In this document: piece after piece, positions 1 through 7,246 of the stretch
Layout: the number at the start of each line of letters is the position of its first letter
Position numbering within the stretch: position 1 is the stretch's first letter
From: Scatosoma sp045576335
Lineage (GTDB): Bacteria; Bacillota; Clostridia; Christensenellales; Borkfalkiaceae
Length of the DNA: 15,627 nt
Direction: 5' to 3'
Assembly: GCA_045576335.1 (NCBI GenBank)
Contig: JAZNGH010000021.1
Span: 1 to 15,627 of the forward strand
Notes under the pieces: model-generated
Told to the model about the DNA's origin: nothing
Databases searched by the model: none
The model's input: the letters and a program-made list of their open reading frames with translations, nothing else
Program-made: the position numbers and the translations under genes

Positions 1-1
1 A

Positions 2-259
2 GAAACCAATAATCATCGTGCGCAAATAAAGGATTGGGAGCGCAAATATTTAGAAGAAGGTATAGAAGGCTTGGAAAAAGATAATCGCGGTTGCTCTATT
101 GCAAATGGTAAAAAGCGTGGTCGTCCACCTAAGTTGGATAAGCAAATAGAAGAAGATTTAATCGCAGAAAATCAACGGCTTAGAATGGAGAATGAATACT
201 TAAAAAAACTCAATGCCTTAGTTCAGGAACGCGTAGAGCGAGAACGGAAGAAAAAGTAA
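2..259 (+). CDS. IS3-family transposase OrfA, C-terminal part (5' truncated by window edge)
   Basis: The frame is open from the first complete codon (position 2) to TAA at 257-259, so the gene starts upstream of the window. About 85 residues are visible. OrfA proteins of IS3 elements carry an N-terminal helix-turn-helix that binds the terminal repeats, followed by a leucine zipper for multimerisation. Only the second half is seen here: a basic patch KKRGRPPK and then a heptad-like coiled coil (LIAENQRLRMENEYLKKLNA) typical of the zipper. The in-frame TTG at 71 is not a believable start because the frame continues upstream with charged sequence (IKDWERKYLEEGIEGLEK) that fits the same protein. 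It overlaps the open orfB frame, which is stop-free from about position 196, as expected for frameshift-controlled OrfAB production. Confidence 0.85.
   Translation, partial: ETNNHRAQIKDWERKYLEEGIEGLEKDNRGCSIANGKKRGRPPKLDKQIEEDLIAENQRLRMENEYLKKLNALVQERVERERKKK
250..256 (+). other. probable -1 programmed ribosomal frameshift site (orfA/orfB)
   Basis: The orfA frame reads AAG AAA AAG TAA at 248-259, so the sequence G AAA AAG lies directly before the orfA stop codon. IS3-family elements make the OrfAB transposase by a -1 slip on A AAA AAG-type heptamers at this place. Here the first base is G rather than A, so the P-site re-pairing is imperfect, while A-site slippage from AAG to AAA is allowed. 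A slip moves reading into the orfB frame, continuing EEKVKVITELRCKYP. This is inferred from sequence and family behaviour. Confidence 0.6.
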
Positions 260-375
260 AAGTCATAACTGAATTAAGGTGTAAATATCCAATCAATGAC
301 TTATTAAAATTCTCTAAACTTCCCCGAAGTACGTATTACTATTACTTAAAACAAAGCAAGAAAGTAGATAAGTAT

Positions 376-1098
376 TTGGTGGAAAAACAAGAGATAAAAG
401 AAATCTTTGAAATCAATAAATCTCGTTATGGATATAGGCGTATTCTTGCTGTTTTACGACAAAAAGGCTATATAATAAACCACAAAACGGTATTAAAACT
501 AATGAAAAGCCTTAATTTACAAGCAAAACAAAGAAAATCCAAGTATAAGTCGTATAAAGGCGAAGTCGGAAAAGTTGCGGATAATCTCTTAAAAAGAAAC
601 TTTACAGCGGAGAAACCGTTTGAGAAATTAACAACGGACGTAACGGAGTATACGGTATGTAATGAGAAAGTATATCTTTCCCCTGTAATGGATTTATACA
701 ACCGAGAAATTATATCCTACTCTATATCTAAAAGTCCTTCCTTTTGGCAAACAAGAGAAATGCTACAAGGACTGTTTGAGAAGCTGCCCAAGGAAGCAAA
801 GCCACTCCTACACTCGGATCAGGGTTGGCAATACCAAATGCGAGAATTTCAAAGCTTGCTTGCCGAGCATAACATACGGCAAAGTATGTCAAGGAAAGGC
901 AACTGTTTGGATAACAGTTGCATGGAAAACTTCTTTGGTAGGTTGAAAACGGAGATGTTTTACGGGGAAACATTTCAAAGTACGGATGAATTCATCCGTA
1001 CTTTGGAAGAATACCTTTGGTATTACAACAACGAGAGAATTTCTCTCAAACTAAAAGGAATGAGCCCTGTACAGTACAGAACTCATTCACAAATTTAA
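376..1098 (+). CDS. IS3-family transposase OrfB (DDE integrase)
   Basis: OrfB carries the catalytic core that cuts and joins IS ends, usually acting as an OrfAB fusion. From the TTG at 376 (240 aa) it shows an HTH_21-like segment (SRYGYRRILAVLRQKGY, residues 16-32) and then the rve integrase fold. Catalytic residues are D88 (TTDVTEY), D148 (HSDQGWQYQ) and E184 (DNSCMENFFGRLK), with 35 residues between the second D and the E. The C-terminal tail YYNNERISLKLKGMSPVQYR is typical of IS150 relatives. The frame is actually open from about 196, and the conserved stretch LRCKYPINDLLKFSKLPRSTYYYYLK-like sequence lies upstream of 376. The natural product therefore probably begins by frameshifting from orfA, and 376 marks only the first start-like codon. 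No frameshift or stop interrupts the core. Confidence 0.9.
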   Translation: MVEKQEIKEIFEINKSRYGYRRILAVLRQKGYIINHKTVLKLMKSLNLQAKQRKSKYKSYKGEVGKVADNLLKRNFTAEKPFEKLTTDVTEYTVCNEKVYLSPVMDLYNREIISYSISKSPSFWQTREMLQGLFEKLPKEAKPLLHSDQGWQYQMREFQSLLAEHNIRQSMSRKGNCLDNSCMENFFGRLKTEMFYGETFQSTDEFIRTLEEYLWYYNNERISLKLKGMSPVQYRTHSQI

Positions 1099-1105
1099 TA
1101 TTTTT

Positions 1106-1131
1106 TTGTCTAAACTTTGGGGTTCACTTCA
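1106..1131 (-). repeat. right terminal inverted repeat (IRR) of the IS
   Basis: Read inward on the minus strand this begins TGAAGTGAACCCCAAAGTTT, matching the TG-start and C/A-rich run of IS150-group ends. It follows the orfB stop by a few bases, as usual in these compact elements. The exact outer boundary (1131) is inferred from the TG...CA rule; the left repeat is not in the window for comparison. Confidence 0.65.
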
Positions 1132-1156
1132 TTACAGCCGTTTTTTTAATGCAGTT

Positions 1157-1179
1157 ACGCATAATAGCCGTTTATGCGT
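1157..1179. repeat. 8-bp perfect inverted repeat upstream of murC
   Basis: ACGCATAA (1157-1164) and TTATGCGT (1172-1179) are perfect reverse complements around a 7-nt spacer, 13 bp before the murC ATG. There is no T-run directly after it, so it does not look like an intrinsic terminator. It could be an operator, an RNA hairpin in the murC leader, or a chance feature. Confidence 0.4.
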
Positions 1180-1192
1180 CATATCATATTTT

Positions 1193-2539
1193 ATGATTTT
1201 GAAAGGCTTTGACGGTGTTAAAAAACTGTATTTTATCGGCATAGGCGGAATCAGCATGAGCGCGCTTGCGAAATTTTTTGCTTCGCACGGGTATACGGTA
1301 TCGGGCAGCGACGGCGTGCGCGGCGAGGAAACGGAAAATCTTGCGTTTTACGGCGTAAAGGTCTATATCGGCGTAGACGCGGAGAGAACGGAGCTTCGCA
1401 CGGCGGATTTAATCGTATATACGGACGCTATTCCCGAAACGCACGCCGAGATGGTACAGGCAAAGAAGCTGAAAAAGCGTTGCTTTTCCCGTGCAGAATT
1501 ACTCTCGGCTGTAAGCGATGGCTTTGATAGCGTCGTTGCCGTGGCGGGCAGTCACGGAAAGACTACCTGTACCTCTATGTGCGCACATATTCTCCGTGCG
1601 GTAGACGTGCCGTTTACGGCACATATCGGCGGGGAGGATTGTACGTTCGGTAATTATTATTCGACGGGACTTGCATATTTCGTGACCGAAGCTTGCGAGT
1701 ATAAACGCAATTTATTAAAGCTTCGCGCGGATAGAGCCGTTTTATTGAATATCGACCGCGACCATATGGAATGTTACCGTGACGAAGAGGATTTGACCGA
1801 TTGCTTCCGTAACTATTGTAAGGCGGCGAAAGTCGCGTTCGTATGCGCCGACGATTCGCGTTGTGAGGGCTTGGGGGAATTTTCTACCTTTGGTATAGAC
1901 AATTCGCTTGCCGATTATCGTGCCGTCGATTTAAGGGCAAGCGAAGAACGCTATGCGTTTACCGTGGAGGAATACGGTAAGCCGCTTTGTAGAATTAAAT
2001 TGAACGCAGTGGGACGGTGTAACGTCTACAACGCGTTGGCGGCGTTTGCGGTAATGCGTTCGTTTGGGTTCGACGAAAAGGAAATTAAACGCGGGGTGGA
2101 GAATTTCACGGCGGTAAAACGCCGATTTGAAAAGATAGGCAGTTATCACGGGGCGAGCTTTATATGCGATTATGCTCACCATCCGCGCGAAATATCCGCA
2201 ACCGTTGCCACGGCGGACGGGGTTTGTAAAGGTCGGCTATTCGTGGTCTTTCAACCGCATACGTATTCGCGCACAAAGCTGCTTATGCGGGATTTTATTT
2301 CCGCTTTACGCCCGATAAAAAATCTGATGATTTACAAAACGTATCCCGCGCGAGAGAAATACGACGCAGAGGGTAGCGGAGAAACCTTGGCGCGTAACGT
2401 CGGGTCGTTGTATTCGGAAAACGTGTACGTCTTAAAAACTTGGTTGAAAAAGACGGTGAAAGAGGGGGACGTAGTGCTCTTCCTCGGCGCGGGCGATATT
2501 TATTATGCGGCGCAATATCTCATAAAAGAATTGCGTTAA
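1193..2539 (+). CDS. murC: UDP-N-acetylmuramate--L-alanine ligase
   Basis: MurC is the cytoplasmic ATP-dependent Mur ligase that adds L-alanine to UDP-N-acetylmuramate, the first amino-acid step of the peptidoglycan stem peptide. The ATG at 1193 gives 448 aa, normal for MurC. The N-terminal Rossmann-like domain has FIGIGGISMSALAKFF and SGSD. The central ATPase domain has the P-loop GSHGKTT at residues 119-125 (K123) and the Mur-ligase motif TEACEYKRNLL followed by LLNIDRDHMECY. The C-terminal domain shows DYAHHPREI and FQPHTYSRTKLL, which separate MurC from MurD, MurE and MurF. The frame is open further up to a TTG at 1106, but that extension begins inside the IS terminal repeat, so I reject it. 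No clear Shine-Dalgarno sequence precedes 1193. The IS ends 61 bp upstream and may have removed the original promoter region. An intrinsic terminator follows. Confidence 0.95.
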   Translation: MILKGFDGVKKLYFIGIGGISMSALAKFFASHGYTVSGSDGVRGEETENLAFYGVKVYIGVDAERTELRTADLIVYTDAIPETHAEMVQAKKLKKRCFSRAELLSAVSDGFDSVVAVAGSHGKTTCTSMCAHILRAVDVPFTAHIGGEDCTFGNYYSTGLAYFVTEACEYKRNLLKLRADRAVLLNIDRDHMECYRDEEDLTDCFRNYCKAAKVAFVCADDSRCEGLGEFSTFGIDNSLADYRAVDLRASEERYAFTVEEYGKPLCRIKLNAVGRCNVYNALAAFAVMRSFGFDEKEIKRGVENFTAVKRRFEKIGSYHGASFICDYAHHPREISATVATADGVCKGRLFVVFQPHTYSRTKLLMRDFISALRPIKNLMIYKTYPAREKYDAEGSGETLARNVGSLYSENVYVLKTWLKKTVKEGDVVLFLGAGDIYYAAQYLIKELR

Positions 2540-2560
2540 AAGCTTGAAAAACTGAAAAAT

Positions 2561-2613
2561 CGGGCGAGGAATCGGGAAATTGAAAAAATCTCGGTTTTTC
2601 ACCCGTTTTTTTT
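2561..2613 (+). terminator. Rho-independent terminator after murC
   Basis: The left arm 2561-2577 (CGGGCGAGGAATCGGGA) pairs with 2589-2605 (TCTCGGTTTTTCACCCG), giving 16 of 17 positions paired when G-U pairs are counted, around an 11-nt loop. Eight T residues follow (2606-2613). It separates murC from the ftsK promoter. Confidence 0.88.
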
Positions 2614-2624
2614 GCGTGAAACAA

Positions 2625-2653
2625 TTGATAAATGTAAAAAAAAATGTTATAAT
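2625..2653 (+). promoter_or_regulatory. SigA-type promoter of ftsK
   Basis: TTGATA (2625-2630) and TATAAT (2648-2653) are separated by exactly 17 bp, and a TG sits one base before the -10 (TGTTATAAT, 2645-2653), giving an extended -10. Transcription should start near 2660, leaving a leader of about 25 nt. Confidence 0.88.
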
Positions 2654-2666
2654 AATTAAGTATAGT

Positions 2667-2672
2667 AGGAGG
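2667..2672 (+). promoter_or_regulatory. ftsK ribosome binding site with long spacing
   Basis: AGGAGG matches the anti-Shine-Dalgarno core perfectly, but 13 bases separate it from the ATG at 2686, longer than the usual 5-9. No in-frame ATG, GTG or TTG lies between, so the start is not ambiguous. The spacing may lower initiation. Confidence 0.75.
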
Positions 2673-2685
2673 ATTTCCGTCTGTT

Positions 2686-5600
2686 ATGGGTGAGGAAAAA
2701 AAAGAACGAGTAAAAACGAATAAAAAAGAATCGGAGTTGATTACCAAAGAGAGCCTTTGCGCCGTTTGCGCGCTGTTTTGTGTGCTTGCACTTTTGATAT
2801 TATGCACCAACGAATGGATTTTCGGCGGCATCGGTAGCGCGGTTTTCAACTTTTTAACGGGTGTATTCGGGTATATGGCTTATCCTCTTACGGTGGGTGG
2901 GCTGTATCTTTCCGTCACCGCTTTAATCGGTAAACGCTTGGTGAAAAACAGAAAGGCGGGCTGGATGATTGCGCTTACGCTCGTAAGTATTGCTCTTTTG
3001 GTACATACCGCAACGACCTTCGAATGGGAGTTGGAAGGATATTTATCGCAATGCTTTTACGCGCCTACCGCGAGCGAAAACGCCGTAGCGACGGTTACGG
3101 GCTGGTTTGGCGGGTTATTCGTCTTTTTGCTTTCGTCTTTAACGACGAAGGTGGGGGCGATAATCATATTGTCCGTGCTCATTCTCTTTTTTGCTTATTT
3201 GACGTACGTATGTATGCAAAAGGGTGCGGTAAAAACGGCAAAAGCGCCGACGGAAAAAACAAAGCCGTCCGCGCCTTTGGAAATACCGCTTTCGCAACCC
3301 GTTGCCTCGCAACCGCAACAACCCTTTGCGCCCAACGCTACGGATACGCAGACAAATCCTTACGCATACGGCAACGTTTCTATGCCGCAACGCCCTGCGT
3401 TTACGCTTTCGGACGAAAATGCGGCTTCCGCGTCGGGACAACCCTCTGCAACGAACGAGGGCAGAGCCTTTTCGCCTTTTGCTACCTCGCACGCGCCTCA
3501 AACGGACGACGGGGCGTTAAAATCTTCTTACGAAAACAGCAGAGAGTTCCTTTTCGGTACTTCGCCTGCTGAACAGTACAGAAAAAATTTGATTTTCGAC
3601 CCGAATTCCAACGTAAACAGGCGCCCGTCCGTACAGCTGAACACCACGCCGACGAGCGCGTATACGCCGTCGTATGCGGACGCTTATCAATCCTCCGTAA
3701 ACGCGGACAACGGCAGACCCGTAAAAATCTTTTCCGACCGCACGGATACGCCATATACGCAAAAAGAGCCGATTGCGCCCTTGCAACCGATTGAACAATC
3801 ACCCGTTCTGCCACAGGAAACGGTGTCTTATCCCGTTTACGAGGAACGACAGCCTACCGTCGAGCCGTATATTCCACCCGTAGAAAAAGCGGTGGAAGAA
3901 GATTTTGCGGCGCGGGAAACACGAGAAGAAACGCCTACGCCTCGTAACGAAGGTGCGGCGTATAGCCGACACGAGTATATGGACTTGTTCTCGCCTGAAA
4001 ACCCCAACGTGTTTGGGAACGAACAGAGCAACCGCGATTTAGCCGACGAAATATTCTCCCGTCGGGAAAGCGAACGCTTTGAGGAAGAGGACGAGCGCGG
4101 TCGCGAGGCAATCGATATTTTCGACGAAACGGAAGAAGATCCGTATACGCTTCGCTCGGATTTTGACGAGGGGCGCGACAGCAGAGTAGTGGGCGAGCCG
4201 GAGGACGATTTCTCCGTTCGTAGAGAAACGCGCTTTGACGAGCTCGAAAACGACCGCTTTGAACGCGGGCTTGACGTTGAGGAAAGATTACCCGCACGGG
4301 ACGAGCCTATCGTGCCGCCCGTTGCAAAGCCCGTGGAAAAACCTGCTCCTCCGCCTCCCAAGCCCCGCGTAATCAGACCTTACGTTCGCGTGCCTTTGGA
4401 CGATTTTGACTGTCGCGACGTAGAGCCTACGCAAAATCACGAGGAAGTGGAAGAAACCAAAGCGAATATTATTGCAACGTTGGAGGATTTCAAGGTGACG
4501 GGCGCGGCAATCGCTTCGGTTACTTTTGGACCTACGGTAACGCGGTATAACGTGACCATTCCCCGCAATATTTCGCCTAAAAAGGTCGTTGCGCTCGATC
4601 AACCGATAGCAATCAGCTTACATTCCAGCGGCGTAAATATTTATCCTAATTACGAGGACGGCGTAGTGAGTATCGAAGTGCCTAATAAGGACCGTCAATT
4701 CGTACAGCTTGGGTGTATGCTCTCGGGGGATACTTTCGTGAATGCGAAGTCCTCCTCCTTGATGTTTACCATGGGTAAAGACGCGGGAAACCGCAAGGTT
4801 TACGGCGATATATCCAAAATGATTCACTTGCTGGTTGCAGGCTCGTCAGGTTCGGGTAAAAGCGTGTTCCTCGGCTCGTTGATTATCAGCTTGATATATA
4901 AATATTCGCCCGAAGAACTCCGCTTGATTTTGATTGACCCGAAAAAGACGGAATTCGTGCTGTATAACAATTTGCCGCACTTGATGATTAACGAAATCAT
5001 AACGGACGCAAATAAAGCGGTGCAGAGCTTAAATTGGGCAATCGGGGAAATGAACCGCCGTTACGGGCTTTTCGAACAAATGAGCCGCGCGGGAACGTAC
5101 GTCGTTAATCTCGATCAATACAACGCACACATTGAAAAAGCGGAACGCTTGCCCAAAATCGTTATCATTATCGACGAGCTTGCCGATTTAATGCTTGCGG
5201 CGAAGAAAGACGTAGAGGACAGAATACAAAACCTCACGCAAAAAGCGCGTGCGGCGGGCATACACCTCGTTGTTGCAACGCAACGTCCGTCTACGGACGT
5301 CATTACGGGTGTTATCAAGAGTAATTTGAATACCCGTATTGCGTTTGCGGTAGCAACGGACGTCGATTCCCGCGTTATCCTTGATCAAACGGGCGCGCAA
5401 AAGCTGCTTGGTAAAGGTGACTTTTTGTATACGATGCAGGGCATCAATACGCCCGTGCGCGTGCAGAGCGCATTTATCTCGTCCGAGGATTCGCAACGGG
5501 TGGTCAATTTCATCAAAGCAAATAACGAAGCGTATTACGACGAAAGCGCGACGGCGTATATCAATAACGTACGCGGCGGCTCGGAGGGCGGCTCGTTTGG

Positions 5601-5832
5601 TAGCGGCGACGAGGTCGAATCGGTGTATATCGAAGCTTTGCGCTACGTCATTTTAAGCAATAGCGCGTCTATTTCACTCATTCAGCGGAAATGCTCTATC
5701 GGCTATAACAAAGCGGGTAAAATCGTGGAATGGATGGAGGATATGGGTTATATATCCAGCTTTGAGGGCGCGAAGGCGAGAAAGGTGCTTATTACCAAAG
5801 AAGAGTTTGAAAGCAAATACGGCTCGCTTTAA
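2686..5832 (+). CDS. ftsK: DNA translocase FtsK/SpoIIIE family
   Basis: This is a septum-anchored hexameric ATPase that pumps chromosomal DNA through the closing division (or sporulation) septum. It is 1048 aa long. Residues 1-180 hold four or five hydrophobic membrane segments (about 22-40, 57-80, 91-108, 135-152, 155-178). Residues ~181-558 form a low-complexity linker, first Gln/Pro/Ser/Thr-rich, then strongly acidic and arginine-rich. The motor follows: the alpha domain (~560-690), Walker A GSSGSGKS at 719-726 (K725), and Walker B IVIIIDELADL with D830 and E831. The winged-helix gamma domain (~978-1045) reads sequence-oriented DNA motifs. Its RIGYNRAAR-like motif is here SIGYNKAGK (1004-1012). 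The linker makes the protein longer than typical SpoIIIE. It has its own strong promoter and leads into rimO with no GC-rich terminator between them. Confidence 0.95.
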   Translation: MGEEKKERVKTNKKESELITKESLCAVCALFCVLALLILCTNEWIFGGIGSAVFNFLTGVFGYMAYPLTVGGLYLSVTALIGKRLVKNRKAGWMIALTLVSIALLVHTATTFEWELEGYLSQCFYAPTASENAVATVTGWFGGLFVFLLSSLTTKVGAIIILSVLILFFAYLTYVCMQKGAVKTAKAPTEKTKPSAPLEIPLSQPVASQPQQPFAPNATDTQTNPYAYGNVSMPQRPAFTLSDENAASASGQPSATNEGRAFSPFATSHAPQTDDGALKSSYENSREFLFGTSPAEQYRKNLIFDPNSNVNRRPSVQLNTTPTSAYTPSYADAYQSSVNADNGRPVKIFSDRTDTPYTQKEPIAPLQPIEQSPVLPQETVSYPVYEERQPTVEPYIPPVEKAVEEDFAARETREETPTPRNEGAAYSRHEYMDLFSPENPNVFGNEQSNRDLADEIFSRRESERFEEEDERGREAIDIFDETEEDPYTLRSDFDEGRDSRVVGEPEDDFSVRRETRFDELENDRFERGLDVEERLPARDEPIVPPVAKPVEKPAPPPPKPRVIRPYVRVPLDDFDCRDVEPTQNHEEVEETKANIIATLEDFKVTGAAIASVTFGPTVTRYNVTIPRNISPKKVVALDQPIAISLHSSGVNIYPNYEDGVVSIEVPNKDRQFVQLGCMLSGDTFVNAKSSSLMFTMGKDAGNRKVYGDISKMIHLLVAGSSGSGKSVFLGSLIISLIYKYSPEELRLILIDPKKTEFVLYNNLPHLMINEIITDANKAVQSLNWAIGEMNRRYGLFEQMSRAGTYVVNLDQYNAHIEKAERLPKIVIIIDELADLMLAAKKDVEDRIQNLTQKARAAGIHLVVATQRPSTDVITGVIKSNLNTRIAFAVATDVDSRVILDQTGAQKLLGKGDFLYTMQGINTPVRVQSAFISSEDSQRVVNFIKANNEAYYDESATAYINNVRGGSEGGSFGSGDEVESVYIEALRYVILSNSASISLIQRKCSIGYNKAGKIVEWMEDMGYISSFEGAKARKVLITKEEFESKYGSL

Positions 5833-5887
5833 CGGTAAAATTCTTAAAAAAATTTTTTAATCTGGCATACAGTTGTCATATTTAATA

Positions 5888-5896
5888 TGATATACT
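5888..5896 (+). promoter_or_regulatory. candidate extended -10 promoter upstream of rimO
   Basis: TGATATACT fits the extended -10 pattern (TG, one base, TATACT). No good -35 lies 16-18 bp upstream; TTGTCA at 5873-5878 is only 12 bp away. It could instead pair at 17 bp with TATATA (5896-5901), but that would place the start almost at the ATG. A short leader with a weak AGGGA ribosome binding site would precede rimO at 5915. No strong terminator separates it from ftsK, so read-through is also possible. Confidence 0.42.
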
Positions 5897-5914
5897 ATAT
5901 AGCGATAGGGAATT

Positions 5915-7246
5915 ATGTTATCAAAAAAATTATTCGGCGTAATGTCGCTCGGGTGCGATAAAAACCGTGTAGATACGGAAAAGCTTTTAGGTATTCTCAA
6001 AGAAAGGGGCTGTCGAACGACGGACGAGCTTGCAAAGGCGCAAATCGTAATCGTCAATACCTGTGCTTTTTTGGAGAGCGCGAGAGAGGAAGCGATTAAA
6101 ACCATTCTCGAATGTGCGGATTATAAGAGCGGTAATTTGGAAAAAATAGTAGTGACGGGTTGTCTGCCTCAAAAATTTATCGACGAGCTGTTTTTGCCTC
6201 TCACGGAAGCGGACGTGTTTCTTGGTATCAACGATTACGAAAAGATATTCGAGGCTTTGGAAAAGGCTTATCAAACGGAGCAACGCCAAAATTTCGTTGG
6301 GAAAGGTAAAGACGGTTACCGTTATTCCCGCGTGTTGACGACGGACGAGCACGTGGCGTATTTGAAGATTGCGGATGGTTGCTATAATCATTGTACCTAT
6401 TGCCTTATCCCCAAAATCCGTGGAAAATACCGTTCTTACTCTATGGAGGAGCTTGTCAAAGAAGCGGAGGAATTAGGCGATATTACCGAGCTGATTATCG
6501 TCGCGCAGGATACGACGCGCTACGGCGAGGACTTGTACGGCGAAAACCGTTTCGTCGAGCTTTTGCAAAAGCTTTCCGCTTTGGATAATATCCGAAAATT
6601 GCGCTTGTTGTACTGTTATCCCGACGTGATTGACGATAAACTGATTGGAGAAATCGCAACCAACGACAAGATACTCAAATATATCGATATTCCCTTGCAA
6701 CATTCGGAGAACAGAGTGTTGAAGCTGATGAACAGAAAGGGAACAAGAGAGGGGTATCTTGCTTTAATAGAAAAATTACGCGCGCGTATCCCCGAAATTG
6801 CAATTCGTTCTACCTTTATCAGCGGTTTCCCCTCCGAAACGGAAGAGGAATTTGAGGGCATGAAGGATTTTATTCGGCAAGCCAAATTCTTTAATTGCGG
6901 CTTTTTCGCTTATTCAAAGGAGCCCGATACGGCGGCTTACCGAATGAAAGGACACGTTCATCACGCGACGAAGCTTCGGAGAGTTCGGGCTTTATACCAA
7001 ACGCAAAAGCTTGTTGCGGACGAAATATTAAACGGGTATATAAATAAAGAAATAGAGGTCGTTTGCGACGGTATCGATTACGATAAGGGCTGCTTCGTCG
7101 GCAGGGCGTATTTTAATGCGCCCGATATAGACGGCAAGGTGTATTTCAACGCAGCCGAGGCCGTGCAAGGCGAAATATACAAAGTGAAGATATCCCATGC
7201 GGATAACTATGATTTATACGGAAAAACGGAGGATTATTTAATATGA
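5915..7246 (+). CDS. rimO: ribosomal protein uS12 methylthiotransferase RimO
   Basis: RimO is a radical-SAM enzyme that adds a methylthio group to the conserved aspartate of ribosomal protein S12 (Asp89 in E. coli). It is 443 aa with three parts. The N-terminal UPF0004 domain carries a cluster on C14 (SLGCDKNRVDTE), C50 (NTCAF) and C83 (TGCLPQ). The radical-SAM core has C156-x3-C160-x2-C163 (DGCYNHCTYC) followed by LIPKIRGKYRS. The C-terminal TRAM-like domain covers about 375-443. The SLGCDKN signature, together with SGFPSETEEEF and FFAYSKEPDTAA, favours RimO over MiaB, whose clear representative lies at 13871. The ATG at 5915 is preceded by AGGGA only 4 bases away. The stop codon overlaps the pgsA start (ATGA, 7243-7246), indicating translational coupling. 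Confidence 0.95.
   Translation: MLSKKLFGVMSLGCDKNRVDTEKLLGILKERGCRTTDELAKAQIVIVNTCAFLESAREEAIKTILECADYKSGNLEKIVVTGCLPQKFIDELFLPLTEADVFLGINDYEKIFEALEKAYQTEQRQNFVGKGKDGYRYSRVLTTDEHVAYLKIADGCYNHCTYCLIPKIRGKYRSYSMEELVKEAEELGDITELIIVAQDTTRYGEDLYGENRFVELLQKLSALDNIRKLRLLYCYPDVIDDKLIGEIATNDKILKYIDIPLQHSENRVLKLMNRKGTREGYLALIEKLRARIPEIAIRSTFISGFPSETEEEFEGMKDFIRQAKFFNCGFFAYSKEPDTAAYRMKGHVHHATKLRRVRALYQTQKLVADEILNGYINKEIEVVCDGIDYDKGCFVGRAYFNAPDIDGKVYFNAAEAVQGEIYKVKISHADNYDLYGKTEDYLI

Larger units (their letters stand above)
1..1131 (+). mobile_element. IS3-family (IS150-like) insertion sequence, right-hand part
   Basis: The first 1131 bases are the 3' portion of an insertion sequence; the left end lies outside the window. 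It contains the end of orfA, an overlapping orfB in the -1 frame, and a right terminal inverted repeat. The IS150-group assignment rests on orfB (D-D-35-E spacing, the YYNNERIS..LKGMSP tail) and on the A/T-rich end reading TTTGTCTAAACTTTGGGGTT, which ends in CA as expected for a TG...CA element. Codon use is A/T-rich (many AAA, TTA, ATA, ACA) compared with the GCG/ACG-rich genes that follow, consistent with recent acquisition. The target duplication cannot be checked without the left end. Both reading frames look intact where visible, so the element may still be active. Confidence 0.9.

Noticed and set aside
1106..1192. 29-codon N-terminal extension of MurC starting at a TTG inside the IS repeat
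   Set aside because: The extension is translated from the IS terminal repeat and a T-rich leader, and has no resemblance to MurC. The FIGIGG motif follows the ATG at 1193 at a normal distance.
3139..4361. Several long minus-strand and alternate-frame reading frames under ftsK
   Set aside because: They are stop-poor shadows of the low-complexity linker. Their products are Arg/Ser-rich with no recognisable domain, and the FtsK frame is continuous.
5844..5860. TTAAAAAAATTTTTTAA inverted repeat after ftsK as a terminator
   Set aside because: It is pure A/T with no GC stem, so the RNA hairpin would be unstable. I treat the ftsK-rimO junction as lacking a strong terminator.
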